The notes under the pieces are model-generated. The model did not search any database, was not told the origin of the DNA, and saw nothing but the letters and a program-made list of their open reading frames with translations. The position numbers and the translations under genes were made by a program. A DNA stretch of 64,000 nt from Dyella sp. S184 (lineage in GTDB: Bacteria > Pseudomonadota > Gammaproteobacteria > Xanthomonadales > Rhodanobacteraceae), in assembly GCF_009766065.1 (NCBI RefSeq), contig NZ_LMUE01000002.1, forward strand, positions 295,023-359,022, written 5' to 3'. Shown here piece by piece: positions 1 through 8,051 of the stretch (positions within the stretch are counted from its first letter, which is position 1; every line of letters begins with the position of its first letter).

Positions 1-200
1 TCGACTGGCTGATGCGCGAGGGCAACGTGGCGCGCGAGGAAATGTGGCGCACGTTCAACTGCGGCATCGGCTTCACCGTGATCCTGCCGCGCGATGCCGT
101 CACTGCAGCCTCCGCGCTGCTGGCGAAGCACGGACTGGCCAGCTCGGTGATCGGTGCCGTCGTGCCCGCACAGGGCGACGAACGCGTGCGGATCGGCTGA
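1..200 (+). CDS. purM: Phosphoribosylformylglycinamidine cyclo-ligase PurM, C-terminal end (partial)
   Basis: Only the last ~65 codons are present; the frame runs from base 3 and stops with TGA at 198-200. The peptide carries the C-terminal AIR synthetase pattern (DWL..EGNVAREEMWRTFNCGIGF) that is very well conserved in PurM. PurM makes aminoimidazole ribotide in the fifth step of purine synthesis, in the cytoplasm. purN follows 19 bases later on the same strand, the usual purM-purN pairing, so the two are almost certainly co-transcribed. The 5' part lies outside the window. Confidence 0.95.
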   Translation, partial: DWLMREGNVAREEMWRTFNCGIGFTVILPRDAVTAASALLAKHGLASSVIGAVVPAQGDERVRIG

Positions 201-219
201 CCCTGCCGGCTCGTTCTCG

Positions 220-891
220 ATGACCGCACCACTGCCCCGCGTCGCCGTGCTCGCCTCCGGGCGCGGCAGCAATCTTGCCGCGCTGCTCGATGTGCGCGCG
301 CGCGGCGAACTGCCGGTCGATTTCGCGCTGGTCGGCAGCGACAAGGCGACCGCTGGCGCGCTGCGCCTGGCTGAAGCAGCCGGCATCCCCACGCTGGCAC
401 TCGATCCGCGCAGCTATCCGGATCGGCGCGCATTCGATCTGGACCTGTTCGCCCGCATCACCGCCAGCGGTGCGGAGTGGCTGGTGCTGGCCGGCTTCAT
501 GCGCATCCTCGACGGCGAGGCACTGGCGCCATGGGTTGGCCGGATGATCAACATCCATCCCTCGTTGCTGCCGAAATACCGCGGCCTGCATACCCATCGC
601 CGTGCACTGGAAGCCGGTGATCGCGAACATGGCGCCAGCGTGCACTTCGTCACCGCCGAGCTGGATGGTGGCCCGGTGATCGCACAGGCACGCCTCGCGA
701 TCGAAGCCGGCGACGATGAGCACCAGCTGGCACAGCGACTGCTGCCCCTGGAGCACCAATTGCTGCCGGCGGTGCTGCGCCTGCTGACCAGCCAGCGGCT
801 GCAATGGAATGACCACGCCGCGCAGTTCGATGGCCAGCCACTGCTGGCCCCGCTGGACTTGGGCGATCACAGCCTGCTGTCAGCGGAGTGA
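220..891 (+). CDS. purN: Phosphoribosylglycinamide formyltransferase PurN
   Basis: Transfers a formyl group from 10-formyl-THF to GAR, the third step of purine synthesis. The product is 223 residues, close to the family length of about 212. The N-terminal Rossmann strand has VAVLASGRGSNL (residues 8-19). The catalytic triad of the family is in place: Asn111 and His113 in NIHPSLLPKYRG and Asp149 in ELDGGPV. An in-frame start further upstream (154) would overlap purM, so the ATG at 220 just after the purM stop is chosen. The stop codon is followed after 35 bases by the DUF3108 gene. Confidence 0.95.
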   Translation: MTAPLPRVAVLASGRGSNLAALLDVRARGELPVDFALVGSDKATAGALRLAEAAGIPTLALDPRSYPDRRAFDLDLFARITASGAEWLVLAGFMRILDGEALAPWVGRMINIHPSLLPKYRGLHTHRRALEAGDREHGASVHFVTAELDGGPVIAQARLAIEAGDDEHQLAQRLLPLEHQLLPAVLRLLTSQRLQWNDHAAQFDGQPLLAPLDLGDHSLLSAE

Positions 892-926
892 TCCACCGTT
901 CAGCCCCGCGCCGGCAGACTCGACGC

Positions 927-1634
927 ATGACTATCCGACCCCTGCTCGCCCCTCTTCTCGGCCTCGGCCTGCTGTTTGGCAGTCAGGCTGCCTTCGCCGC
1001 CACGCCCACCAGCTTTACCGCCCACTACAACGTGTCGCAAGGTGGCGAGCCACTGGGTGTCGCCACTATCACCCTGCGCGCCGCCGGCAACGGCGAATGG
1101 AACTACAGCGAGGATGTGCAGGGCACCGCTGGTCTTGCCGCCATGCTGGGCGCCAGCACGAAAGAAACCTCGCGATTCCACTGGAAAGGCGATGTACCTG
1201 AAGCGGTCAGCTACAACTATCAGCGGCAGATGGCCGGCAAGAACAAACAGCGCCAAATGCTGGTCAACTGGGCGAAACAGCAGGTAACCGTCGACGAAGG
1301 CAAGGGCCCCAGCACGTATGCGGCCGTTCCCGGCATGGTCGAGCGCAACACCACGCCACTGGCATTGGGACTGGCCTTGCGCGATGGCCAGCAGCAGATC
1401 GCATTGCCGGTTGCCGTGCGGCAGGGCGTGCAGACGCAGAACTTCAAGGTAACCGGCAAGGAAACCGTCAAGGTCCCCGCCGGCAGCTTCAATGCCGTGC
1501 GGGTCGATCGCACCGACGCCGAGCGCGGTTTCAGTGCGTGGTATGCGCCGGATCGTTACCTGCTGCCGGTAAAACTGTCCCAGCACGATGGCGGCGACAT
1601 GGTGATGGAGCTGGTGAGCTACAGCCAGCACTGA
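927..1634 (+). CDS. Secreted DUF3108 family protein
   Basis: A 235-residue exported protein with a Sec signal peptide (residues 1-24, ending in AAFA before ATP). The mature part fits the DUF3108 family: a beta-rich domain starting SFTAHYNVSQGGEPLG and ending with a segment containing FSAWYAPDRYLLPVKL. DUF3108 proteins are probably periplasmic and have no established biochemical role. The gene follows purN by 35 bases, an arrangement seen in other Xanthomonadales as far as I recall, though a functional link with purine synthesis is not apparent. The ATG at 927 is preferred over a GTG at 888 because it places the signal peptide at the N-terminus. Confidence 0.8.
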   Translation: MTIRPLLAPLLGLGLLFGSQAAFAATPTSFTAHYNVSQGGEPLGVATITLRAAGNGEWNYSEDVQGTAGLAAMLGASTKETSRFHWKGDVPEAVSYNYQRQMAGKNKQRQMLVNWAKQQVTVDEGKGPSTYAAVPGMVERNTTPLALGLALRDGQQQIALPVAVRQGVQTQNFKVTGKETVKVPAGSFNAVRVDRTDAERGFSAWYAPDRYLLPVKLSQHDGGDMVMELVSYSQH

Positions 1635-1670
1635 ATCGATCGCACACTGGGCGGGTCGCCGTGATGGCCC

Positions 1671-2702
1671 TTACGTTGTTTGCACCGAATCCCGTGGCAC
1701 TTCGGCCGGCAGTGGGTGCGGAAAACGGATTCGGGCGATATTTTGATGCCCGGTCCGTGTCTGCAATTCCAGCGGCCACGCAAAACGCTCGCTGATACGC
1801 TGAGCGATTGCCAGTTCAAAACCATGCCGATCCGCACCATGTGTGCGCAATGGACGGGACGTATCGCCGGGGATCGCCGGATCTGCGTGGTTGCTCACGC
1901 TCACCGCGCCTGGCAATACAGTGATTACCACGCGACCCTGCTCGGTCTGCTGGCAGGCATTGCGAATCAGTTGCCAGCACAACACTGAAAATACCCTTGA
2001 TGACCCCTGCAGGGCAAAGCGGGCTGGCTCCTCCAGCTGCAGCTCGATCGGACGGCCGACCAACAATTCGCGGGCAGATTCCAGCTCCAGTCGCAGCACG
2101 TCGTTGACGATGAATCGCTCGCTGTCGAGACCGACATCAGACTCACGCGCGAGAATCAGCAGCGCCTCGACCAGCGCCTCCATCTCCAGCGTGGCACGCT
2201 TGATCCGGCGCATCGATCGGGCGCCGAACTCGCTGATGCCCTCTTCTTCGGCCAGCATATCGACCGACATCTTGATGACGGTGAGCGGACTGCGCAGCTC
2301 ATGGCTGGCATCACGGGTGAAGTTGCGTTCGCGCTGGTTGTAACCGGCAATGCGTGCGGCAAAACCCTGCAGTCCACGTGCCAGCGAGGCGACATCGGCA
2401 TCGCTGTGGGTGGACAGCTGGTCCAGGTGCAATGCCTCCAGGTCGGATTGCTGGCCATCCCAGCTGCTGACCAGCCGCGCCAGCGCACGCACCGGCCGCC
2501 ACTCACGGCGGGTGGCGAACCAGGCGAGCATGGTCGTAATCACGATCGCCGCGATCACTGCTGCCGTCGGCGCGACGTTGTAGATGCCCATCACGCAGAT
2601 GATCGCCACCGCAAGCAATTGCAGCCCGAACACCCACGCGATGCGCCGGCGAAAGGCACCCACTCGAAAAGTGACTGCTTTGACCCTGCTATCCATGACC
2701 AT
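1671..2702 (-). CDS. Two-component sensor histidine kinase
   Basis: 343-residue inner-membrane kinase. Two hydrophobic segments (about residues 25-41 and 46-63) are separated by only a few residues, so there is almost no periplasmic sensor; the stimulus is probably sensed in the membrane or through a partner. A HAMP-like stretch leads to the HisKA box FTRDASHELRSPLTVIK with phospho-acceptor His134. The N-box is LIRNACQQTE. The G1 box is weak and G2 is GFELAIAQRI, so the ATPase domain is degenerate at the glycine positions but recognisable. It lies 17 bases downstream of the response regulator gene and forms an operon with it. The signal it senses cannot be named from sequence. Confidence 0.88.
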   Translation of the reverse strand: MVMDSRVKAVTFRVGAFRRRIAWVFGLQLLAVAIICVMGIYNVAPTAAVIAAIVITTMLAWFATRREWRPVRALARLVSSWDGQQSDLEALHLDQLSTHSDADVASLARGLQGFAARIAGYNQRERNFTRDASHELRSPLTVIKMSVDMLAEEEGISEFGARSMRRIKRATLEMEALVEALLILARESDVGLDSERFIVNDVLRLELESARELLVGRPIELQLEEPARFALQGSSRVFSVLCWQLIRNACQQTEQGRVVITVLPGAVSVSNHADPAIPGDTSRPLRTHGADRHGFELAIAQRISERFAWPLELQTRTGHQNIARIRFPHPLPAEVPRDSVQTT

Positions 2703-2719
2703 CTTTCACCGTTCCAGCT

Positions 2720-3451
2720 TCACGCTGTCTGGACGGTCGACGCCACCTCCGACTCAAGGTCCGCGAGGCGGTAGCCGGCCGAATGGATGGTGTGTAACAG
2801 GGGCCGTGCGAAGGGTTTGTCTATGACTCGGCGCAGGTTGTACAGATGCGAGCGCAAGGTATCCGAGTCGGGCAATGTATCGCCCCATATCTCGCGTTCG
2901 ATATCGCGCCGGCTGACCACTCGCGGCGACTCGCGCATCAGGATCGCCAGCAACTTCAGGCCGATCGGTGACACCACCAGCTCCTGGCCTTCGCGGGTCA
3001 ACCGCAGCGTGGCGGTATCCAGCGTCATGTCACCGACCGTGAGCACTTCGGTAGAAACCTGGCGACGGTCGCGGCGGATCAGGGCACGCAAGCGTGCTTC
3101 CAGCTCGCGCACCTCGAAGGGTTTCACCAGATAATCATCGGCGCCAGCCTCGAGGCCAACCAGCTTGTCGTCCAGCGTGTCGCGCGCGGTCAGCATCAGT
3201 ACCGGGGTGGATTTCTTCGCTTCCTTGCGCAGCTTGCGGCAGACCTCCAAGCCATCCAAGCCAGGCAGCATCAGGTCCAGCACGATCACGTCGTAGCTGT
3301 TGGACACCGCCAGATGCAGGCCACTGACCCCATCGGCGGCATAGTCAACCGAATAACCGCGCCGTTCGAGAAATTCGCCAACCATCTCCGCGATCTGGCG
3401 ATTGTCCTCAACCAGAAGAATCAGTCCCGCTTGCTCGTCATGCATCGTCAT
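2720..3451 (-). CDS. OmpR/PhoB-family response regulator
   Basis: 243-residue DNA-binding regulator. The receiver domain (about residues 9-125) has the acidic pair ED, phospho-acceptor Asp59 in VLDLMLPG, conserved Thr (MLTARD) and Lys in VKPFEVRELEARL. The C-terminal winged helix (about 145-235) ends in the recognition segment SDTLRSHLYNLRRVID and the wing TIHSAGYRL. It is the first gene of the operon with the kinase at 1671-2702. A perfect 14-bp palindrome lies 21 bases upstream of the start codon and is a candidate autoregulatory site. It resembles PhoP/QseB-type regulators; the regulon is unknown. Confidence 0.92.
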   Translation of the reverse strand: MTMHDEQAGLILLVEDNRQIAEMVGEFLERRGYSVDYAADGVSGLHLAVSNSYDVIVLDLMLPGLDGLEVCRKLRKEAKKSTPVLMLTARDTLDDKLVGLEAGADDYLVKPFEVRELEARLRALIRRDRRQVSTEVLTVGDMTLDTATLRLTREGQELVVSPIGLKLLAILMRESPRVVSRRDIEREIWGDTLPDSDTLRSHLYNLRRVIDKPFARPLLHTIHSAGYRLADLESEVASTVQTA

Positions 3452-3472
3452 AATCGTCCCCGCCTCTTTGAT

Positions 3473-3486
3473 TTCACATATGTGAA
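3473..3486. promoter_or_regulatory. 14-bp perfect palindrome, candidate operator
   Basis: TTCACATATGTGAA is its own reverse complement and sits 21 bases upstream of the start codon of the response regulator (start at 3451, minus strand), in the short gap between that gene and the esterase. The position suits an operator or overlapping promoter element. OmpR-type regulators usually bind direct repeats, so the binding factor may be another protein. Confidence 0.5.
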
Positions 3487-3559
3487 GATCTAACCGCCTA
3501 CGGGGTGACCGTCGCGTGAAATGGGCCGCCGGCGGTTCAGAACACGTTCGGGCTTACGC

Positions 3560-4171
3560 TCATTGCAGCAGCGGTTGCAGTTGCTTCCACACGGTGTCGA
3601 GCACCTTCGGCTCCGCGCTGGCGACCGGATGCAGGCCGTCGTCCTGCATCAGCGCAGGGTCAAGCGCAACGCCATCGAGCAAGAACGGCACCAGTGCGGT
3701 GTGCTTGGTCTGGGCCAGCTCCGTATAGACCGCGCGCAGGCCATCGCGGTACTGCGGGCCGTAGTTCACCGGCAGCTCGATGCCGATCAGCAGCACCCTT
3801 GCCTTCGCCTGCTGCGCCATGTCGATCATCGCCGTGAGGTTGTCGCGCAAGGCCGGCAGCGAAAGTCCCTGCAAGCCATCGTTGGCGCCCAGCTCAAGCA
3901 CCAGCACCGCCGGATGGTATTTCTGCAGCAACGCCGGCAAGCGGTTGCGGCCGCTCAATGAGGTCTCGCCACTGATGCTGGCATTGACCGCGGCCCACTT
4001 CGGCACCATGTTGCCTAGACACGCATCCAGCAGATGCACCCAGCCGGACTCGATCGGTATGTTGTGCGCGGCGGACAACGAGTCACCCAGCACCAGCACG
4101 GTTTTCGGTGGCGCCGCCTGGGCGCTGCCGATGCCGCACAGAAGTATCAATAACCAAAGGCACCGACGCAT
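3560..4171 (-). CDS. tesA: TesA-like arylesterase / acyl-CoA thioesterase I / lysophospholipase
   Basis: 203-residue periplasmic SGNH hydrolase (E. coli TesA is 208). A signal peptide spans residues 1-19. Block I is VLGDSLSAA with nucleophile Ser31, block II is SISGETS, block III is ELGANDGLQG, and block V has Asp178 and His181 in DDGLHP. It hydrolyses thioesters and esters of lipids. It is transcribed away from a YbbA/YbbP-type ABC exporter, the same divergent pairing known for tesA-ybbAP in E. coli. Its ATG (4169-4171) overlaps the ATG of the ABC gene by two bases on opposite strands. An upstream extension of the frame would run through the ABC gene and is rejected because it would lose the signal peptide. 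Confidence 0.92.
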   Translation of the reverse strand: MRRCLWLLILLCGIGSAQAAPPKTVLVLGDSLSAAHNIPIESGWVHLLDACLGNMVPKWAAVNASISGETSLSGRNRLPALLQKYHPAVLVLELGANDGLQGLSLPALRDNLTAMIDMAQQAKARVLLIGIELPVNYGPQYRDGLRAVYTELAQTKHTALVPFLLDGVALDPALMQDDGLHPVASAEPKVLDTVWKQLQPLLQ

Positions 4172-4871
4172 GAGTGATTCTTCCCGTCCACTTCTCGAAG
4201 CCTGCGATGTTAGCAAGTCGGTCAGCGGCCCCGAGGGAAGACTCGACATCCTGCACGAGGTCAGCCTGCAGATCCTGCCCGGCGAGAGCTTCGCCATCGT
4301 CGGCGCCTCCGGCTCCGGCAAGACCACCCTGCTCGGCCTGCTGGCCGGGCTGGACACACCGAGCAGCGGCCGCATCAAGCTTGACGGCCATGCGCTGGAA
4401 CAACTGGATGAGGAGGCGCGCGCGGACCTGCGCCGGCGGCTGGTCGGCTTCGTGTTCCAGTCGTTCCACCTGCTGCCGGCACTCACCGCCGAAGAAAACG
4501 TGATGCTGCCGCTGGAACTTGAAGGCAGCGTCGATGCTCGCCTGCGGGCACGCGCCGCACTCGATGCAGTGGGGCTGACTCCGCGACGACGACACTATCC
4601 GGCCCAGCTTTCCGGCGGCGAGCAGCAACGCGTGGCGATCGCCCGCGCCTTCGTGCATGGTCCGCGCGTGCTTTTTGCCGACGAGCCCACCGGCAACCTC
4701 GACCAGCGCACCGGTCATCACATCTGCGACCTGCTGTTTGCACTCAACCGCGATCACCACACCACCCTGGTGCTAGTGACCCACGATGCGACGCTGGCCG
4801 CACGCTGCGATCGGCGGATCGAACTGGAAGAAGGCCGCGTCGTACTGCCTGCTGCGAGCGCGCAAGCATGA
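4170..4871 (+). CDS. ybbA: YbbA/LolD-type ABC transporter ATP-binding protein
   Basis: 233-residue ATPase of the MacB/LolD subfamily. Visible motifs are Walker [11 protein letters not shown]-loop FQSFHLLP, signature [14 protein letters not shown], Walker [13 protein letters not shown] and the H-loop THD. It powers the large FtsX-type permease encoded next, whose ATG overlaps this gene's stop (ATGA, 4868-4871), so translation is coupled. The start at 4170 aligns with family N-termini; upstream in-frame codons lie antisense to tesA. Together with the divergent esterase this matches the E. coli ybbAP-tesA locus, whose substrate is not firmly established. Confidence 0.9.
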   Translation: MSDSSRPLLEACDVSKSVSGPEGRLDILHEVSLQILPGESFAIVGASGSGKTTLLGLLAGLDTPSSGRIKLDGHALEQLDEEARADLRRRLVGFVFQSFHLLPALTAEENVMLPLELEGSVDARLRARAALDAVGLTPRRRHYPAQLSGGEQQRVAIARAFVHGPRVLFADEPTGNLDQRTGHHICDLLFALNRDHHTTLVLVTHDATLAARCDRRIELEEGRVVLPAASAQA

Positions 4872-7351
4872 AGCTCCTGCTGCTCGCTCTGCGCAGCCTG
4901 CGCCGTGAATGGCACCTGCCGGAGCTGCGCACCCTGGCTGCCTCGCTGGTACTGGCCGTCGTCGCGCTGGGCGTGGTCGCTACGCTGGCAGTGCGGATCG
5001 AACGCGGCATGCTGGCCAGCGCGGCCGAGTTGATCGGCGGCGACATCGGTATCGAGTCGCCGCAGACCTTGCCGGACACCTTTGCCACCGAGGCAAGCCG
5101 ACACGGCCTGAGCATGACCAACACCGCGAGCTTTCCCAGCGTGGCGTTTGCTCATCAGCAAACCCAGCTGCTCGATGTGCAGGCCAGTGACCAGCACTAT
5201 CCACTGCGTGGCACGCTGGAGTTGGGCGATGCCGCCGGCCACTCACGCAACGGCCACGCACCGGCGACGGGCGAGATCTATCTCGATCATCGCGCCCTGG
5301 TCGCATTGAATCTCGAGATCGGCCAGCAGCTGCAGCTCGGCGGCCGTGAACTGACCATTGCCGCCGAGCTGCTGCGCCAGCCGGACGGCGGCGAGCTGCT
5401 CGCGCTGGCACCGCGTGCGCTGATGAATCTGGCCGACGCCGAACAGGCCGGCCTGCTCGGCGTCGGCAGCCGTGCGCACCATCGACTGCTGCTGGCCGGT
5501 GAGCCAGCGGCGGTCCAAGGCTGGCGCGACTGGGCGCAATCGACCGCGTTGCCGCAGGGCGCCGAACTGATCACGCCGGAGCAGACTCAGGAACGCATGC
5601 GCACGGCGTTCGATCGGGCCGGTGCCTTCCTGCGTCTGACCGCGCTGCTGTCGGCACTGCTGGCTGGTGTGGCCATCGCGCTGTCCGCGCAACGCTACGC
5701 ACGGCGCAAGACTGCCGAAGTGGCCCTGCTACGCGCGCTGGGTACCTCGCGACGACGCGTGCTGGGCCTGCTGCTCGGCACGCTGGGCGCTCTCGCCCTG
5801 CCCGCAACAGCACTCGGCCTACTGCTGGCGCTGGGGCTGTCGCAGCTGGCGTGGTTGCTCGCCAGCCAGTTGTTCAGCAGCGTGCCGACCGTGCTCCCGC
5901 TGGCACCATCGTTTGCCGCCGCGGCGATGGGCATCGCCGTGCTGATCGGCTTTGCCCTGCCGCCGCTGGTACGGCTGGCCGAGGTGCCTCCGGTAGCCGT
6001 ATTCCGCCAGAGCGTGACGCGGCGGGCACGGCGTTTCGATGCCTTGTATCTGATTCCCATGCTGGTCGCGCTGGCTTTGATCTGGAGCCAGAGCCACTCG
6101 CTCAAGCTGGCCGGCATTCTCGCCATCAGCCTGTCCGGTGTCGCGGCGGTCGCAGCCTTGCTGGCTGCATTGCTGCTGTGGGTTGCCCGGCGCGTGGCGC
6201 CCGGCGCGCATCCGGCCTTGCGGCTCGGTCTCGCTGCGCTGGCGCGACGACGGACGCTGAGCCTGATCCAGGCGACCGCGCTCAGTCTGGGCCTGTGCGC
6301 GCTGTTGCTGCTCGCCGTCGTGGCACCGGCACTGTTGCAGGGTTGGCGCCAGGAGCTGCCGCCGGATACGCCGAACTGGTTCGCCCTGAATCTGCAGGGC
6401 GACCAGCGCGCCGGCTTCGAGAAAGCACTCGCCGGCATTGGTGGCGGCAAACTCAACATGATGCCGCTGGCCGTGGGCAAGCTCACGGCCATCAATGGCA
6501 AGCCGGTCAATACGATCACTTTCGCCGATGAGCGCGCCAAAGATTCGGCCGATCGCCAGCTGCGCTTGTCATGGGCCAGCGCATTGCCACCCAGCAATGA
6601 GGTGATCGCTGGCCAGTGGGAGGAAGCACATCCACCCCAGGCCGAGGTCTCGATCGACACCATGTGGCGCGACATGTTCGCGTTGAAGATCGGTGACACG
6701 CTGAGCTTCAACGTCGGCGAAGGCAGCATCGACGCTCGGATCAGCAGCATCCGCAAGGTCGACTGGAGCTCATTCCGGGTCAACTTCTTCCTGCTGCTCG
6801 ACCCGGATCATGCCGGCAACCTGCCGCATACCTGGCTGGCCAGCTTCTACCTGCCGCGCGGCCATGCCAACCAGTTGGCGCAGTTGTCGCGCGACTACAG
6901 CAACCTCAGCCTGATCGATGTCGACTCGCTGCTCGACCGCGTGCGCGAGATCGTCGACCGCGTCGGCAACGCCGTACGCTGGATCCTCGGCTTCAGCCTG
7001 CTCGCCGGTGCGTTGGTGCTAGCGGCCGCGCTGGCCGCCAGTGCGGCCGAACGACGCCATGAAGCCGCACTGCTACGCACGCTCGGCGCACGCCGAAATC
7101 AACTGCGCGTCGCCGCGGCCTGCGAATTCGCGCTGCTCGGTCTGATCGCCGGCATCACCGCTGCGATCGGCGCTGCCGGTGCCGGGCTGTGGCTGAGCCA
7201 CGCGGTGTTCCATATCGATGGCTTCGTGCCACCGCTGTGGCCGCTCGCGCTCGCTGCGCTCGCTGCCGCCTTCGTGGTCATGCTGCTGGGGCTGGCTGGG
7301 ACACGGAAGGTGACCCACACCTCGCCGATGCGGTTGTTGCGGGAAGGATGA
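4868..7351 (+). CDS. ybbP: YbbP-type ABC transporter permease (FtsX family)
   Basis: 827-residue inner-membrane permease, close in length to E. coli YbbP (804). The layout is an N-terminal membrane segment (about residues 22-45), a periplasmic domain, a cluster of membrane helices (about 260-375), further helices (about 390-500), a second periplasmic domain and a C-terminal FtsX domain (about 700-815). The motif TAEVALLRALGTSRRRVL and its counterpart RRHEAALLRTLGARRNQLR are the typical cytosolic loops that contact the ATPase. It pairs with the ATPase at 4170-4871 to form a probable MacB-like exporter or lipid/lipoprotein handling complex; the substrate is unknown. Confidence 0.88.
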   Translation: MKLLLLALRSLRREWHLPELRTLAASLVLAVVALGVVATLAVRIERGMLASAAELIGGDIGIESPQTLPDTFATEASRHGLSMTNTASFPSVAFAHQQTQLLDVQASDQHYPLRGTLELGDAAGHSRNGHAPATGEIYLDHRALVALNLEIGQQLQLGGRELTIAAELLRQPDGGELLALAPRALMNLADAEQAGLLGVGSRAHHRLLLAGEPAAVQGWRDWAQSTALPQGAELITPEQTQERMRTAFDRAGAFLRLTALLSALLAGVAIALSAQRYARRKTAEVALLRALGTSRRRVLGLLLGTLGALALPATALGLLLALGLSQLAWLLASQLFSSVPTVLPLAPSFAAAAMGIAVLIGFALPPLVRLAEVPPVAVFRQSVTRRARRFDALYLIPMLVALALIWSQSHSLKLAGILAISLSGVAAVAALLAALLLWVARRVAPGAHPALRLGLAALARRRTLSLIQATALSLGLCALLLLAVVAPALLQGWRQELPPDTPNWFALNLQGDQRAGFEKALAGIGGGKLNMMPLAVGKLTAINGKPVNTITFADERAKDSADRQLRLSWASALPPSNEVIAGQWEEAHPPQAEVSIDTMWRDMFALKIGDTLSFNVGEGSIDARISSIRKVDWSSFRVNFFLLLDPDHAGNLPHTWLASFYLPRGHANQLAQLSRDYSNLSLIDVDSLLDRVREIVDRVGNAVRWILGFSLLAGALVLAAALAASAAERRHEAALLRTLGARRNQLRVAAACEFALLGLIAGITAAIGAAGAGLWLSHAVFHIDGFVPPLWPLALAALAAAFVVMLLGLAGTRKVTHTSPMRLLREG

Positions 7352-7395
7352 ACCACCGCCAAGATCACGCCATCCCGCACTCTGACGGAGGCTTC

Positions 7396-8025
7396 ATGTA
7401 CGCGCTTTACTACTCCCCCGGCACCGCCAGCATGGTGGTGCACCTAGCGCTGCTGGAGATCGGTGCACCGCATGAATTGCGGCTGGTCGATTTCGATACG
7501 AAGGCGCAGCACGATCCGGACTACCTGAAGCTCAATCCGCGCGGCGTGGTGCCGACCCTGGTGATCGATGGCCGCCCCCTGTCGGAGTCGGCGGCATTGC
7601 TGATGGTGCTGGCCGAGCGTCACCCGGAAGCGAAGCTGGCACCACCGACAGGCACACCGGAGCACGAGGCGTGGCAGCAGTGGATCGTCTATCTCAGCAA
7701 TACGCTGATGTCGACGTATCGCTTCTGGTTCTATCCACCAGAGCTGGGTGCTGCGGAGCACACACCAGAAGTGCGCGCTGCCCTGCAGCGCAAGATCGAA
7801 GGTGTATGGGATCTGCTCGATGCACAACTCGCCGCGCATGGACCGTATCTGCTGGGCAAGGAATTTTCCGGCGCCGACCTGCTGCTGACCATGCTGATGC
7901 GCTGGTCGCGCAACATGCCACGTCCAGTGACTGAGTGGCCCGCGCTGAAAAGACTTGCCGATCTTGTACGCGCACGCCCAAGCTGGCAGAAGCTCTACGA
8001 GATCGAGGGACTCAGCGAGTGGTGA
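7396..8025 (+). CDS. Glutathione S-transferase family protein
   Basis: 209-residue cytosolic protein with the two-domain GST layout. The N-terminal thioredoxin fold starts YALYYSPGTASM, has the cis-proline segment GVVPTLVIDG and the glutathione-binding LSESAALL. The helical C-terminal domain carries the N-capping motif (SGADLLLTMLM). The active residue is probably a Ser or Thr in YYSPGTAS rather than Tyr. A GGAGG-like site 6 bases before the ATG at 7396 fixes the start; an earlier in-frame ATG (7348) would overlap the ybbP stop and lacks a good site. No substrate can be inferred. Confidence 0.88.
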   Translation: MYALYYSPGTASMVVHLALLEIGAPHELRLVDFDTKAQHDPDYLKLNPRGVVPTLVIDGRPLSESAALLMVLAERHPEAKLAPPTGTPEHEAWQQWIVYLSNTLMSTYRFWFYPPELGAAEHTPEVRAALQRKIEGVWDLLDAQLAAHGPYLLGKEFSGADLLLTMLMRWSRNMPRPVTEWPALKRLADLVRARPSWQKLYEIEGLSEW

Positions 8026-8051
8026 CGTGCATGCCAGCCGGTTGCTGACGC

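Noticed and set aside
100..870. A 256-codon open frame on the minus strand opposite purN
   Set aside because: It is an antisense shadow of a high-GC gene; the peptide has no family resemblance, and purN on the other strand has all its catalytic motifs.
5695..6783. A 362-codon open frame on the minus strand inside ybbP
   Set aside because: The Ser/Arg-rich peptide is the typical antisense shadow; ybbP is continuous and complete.
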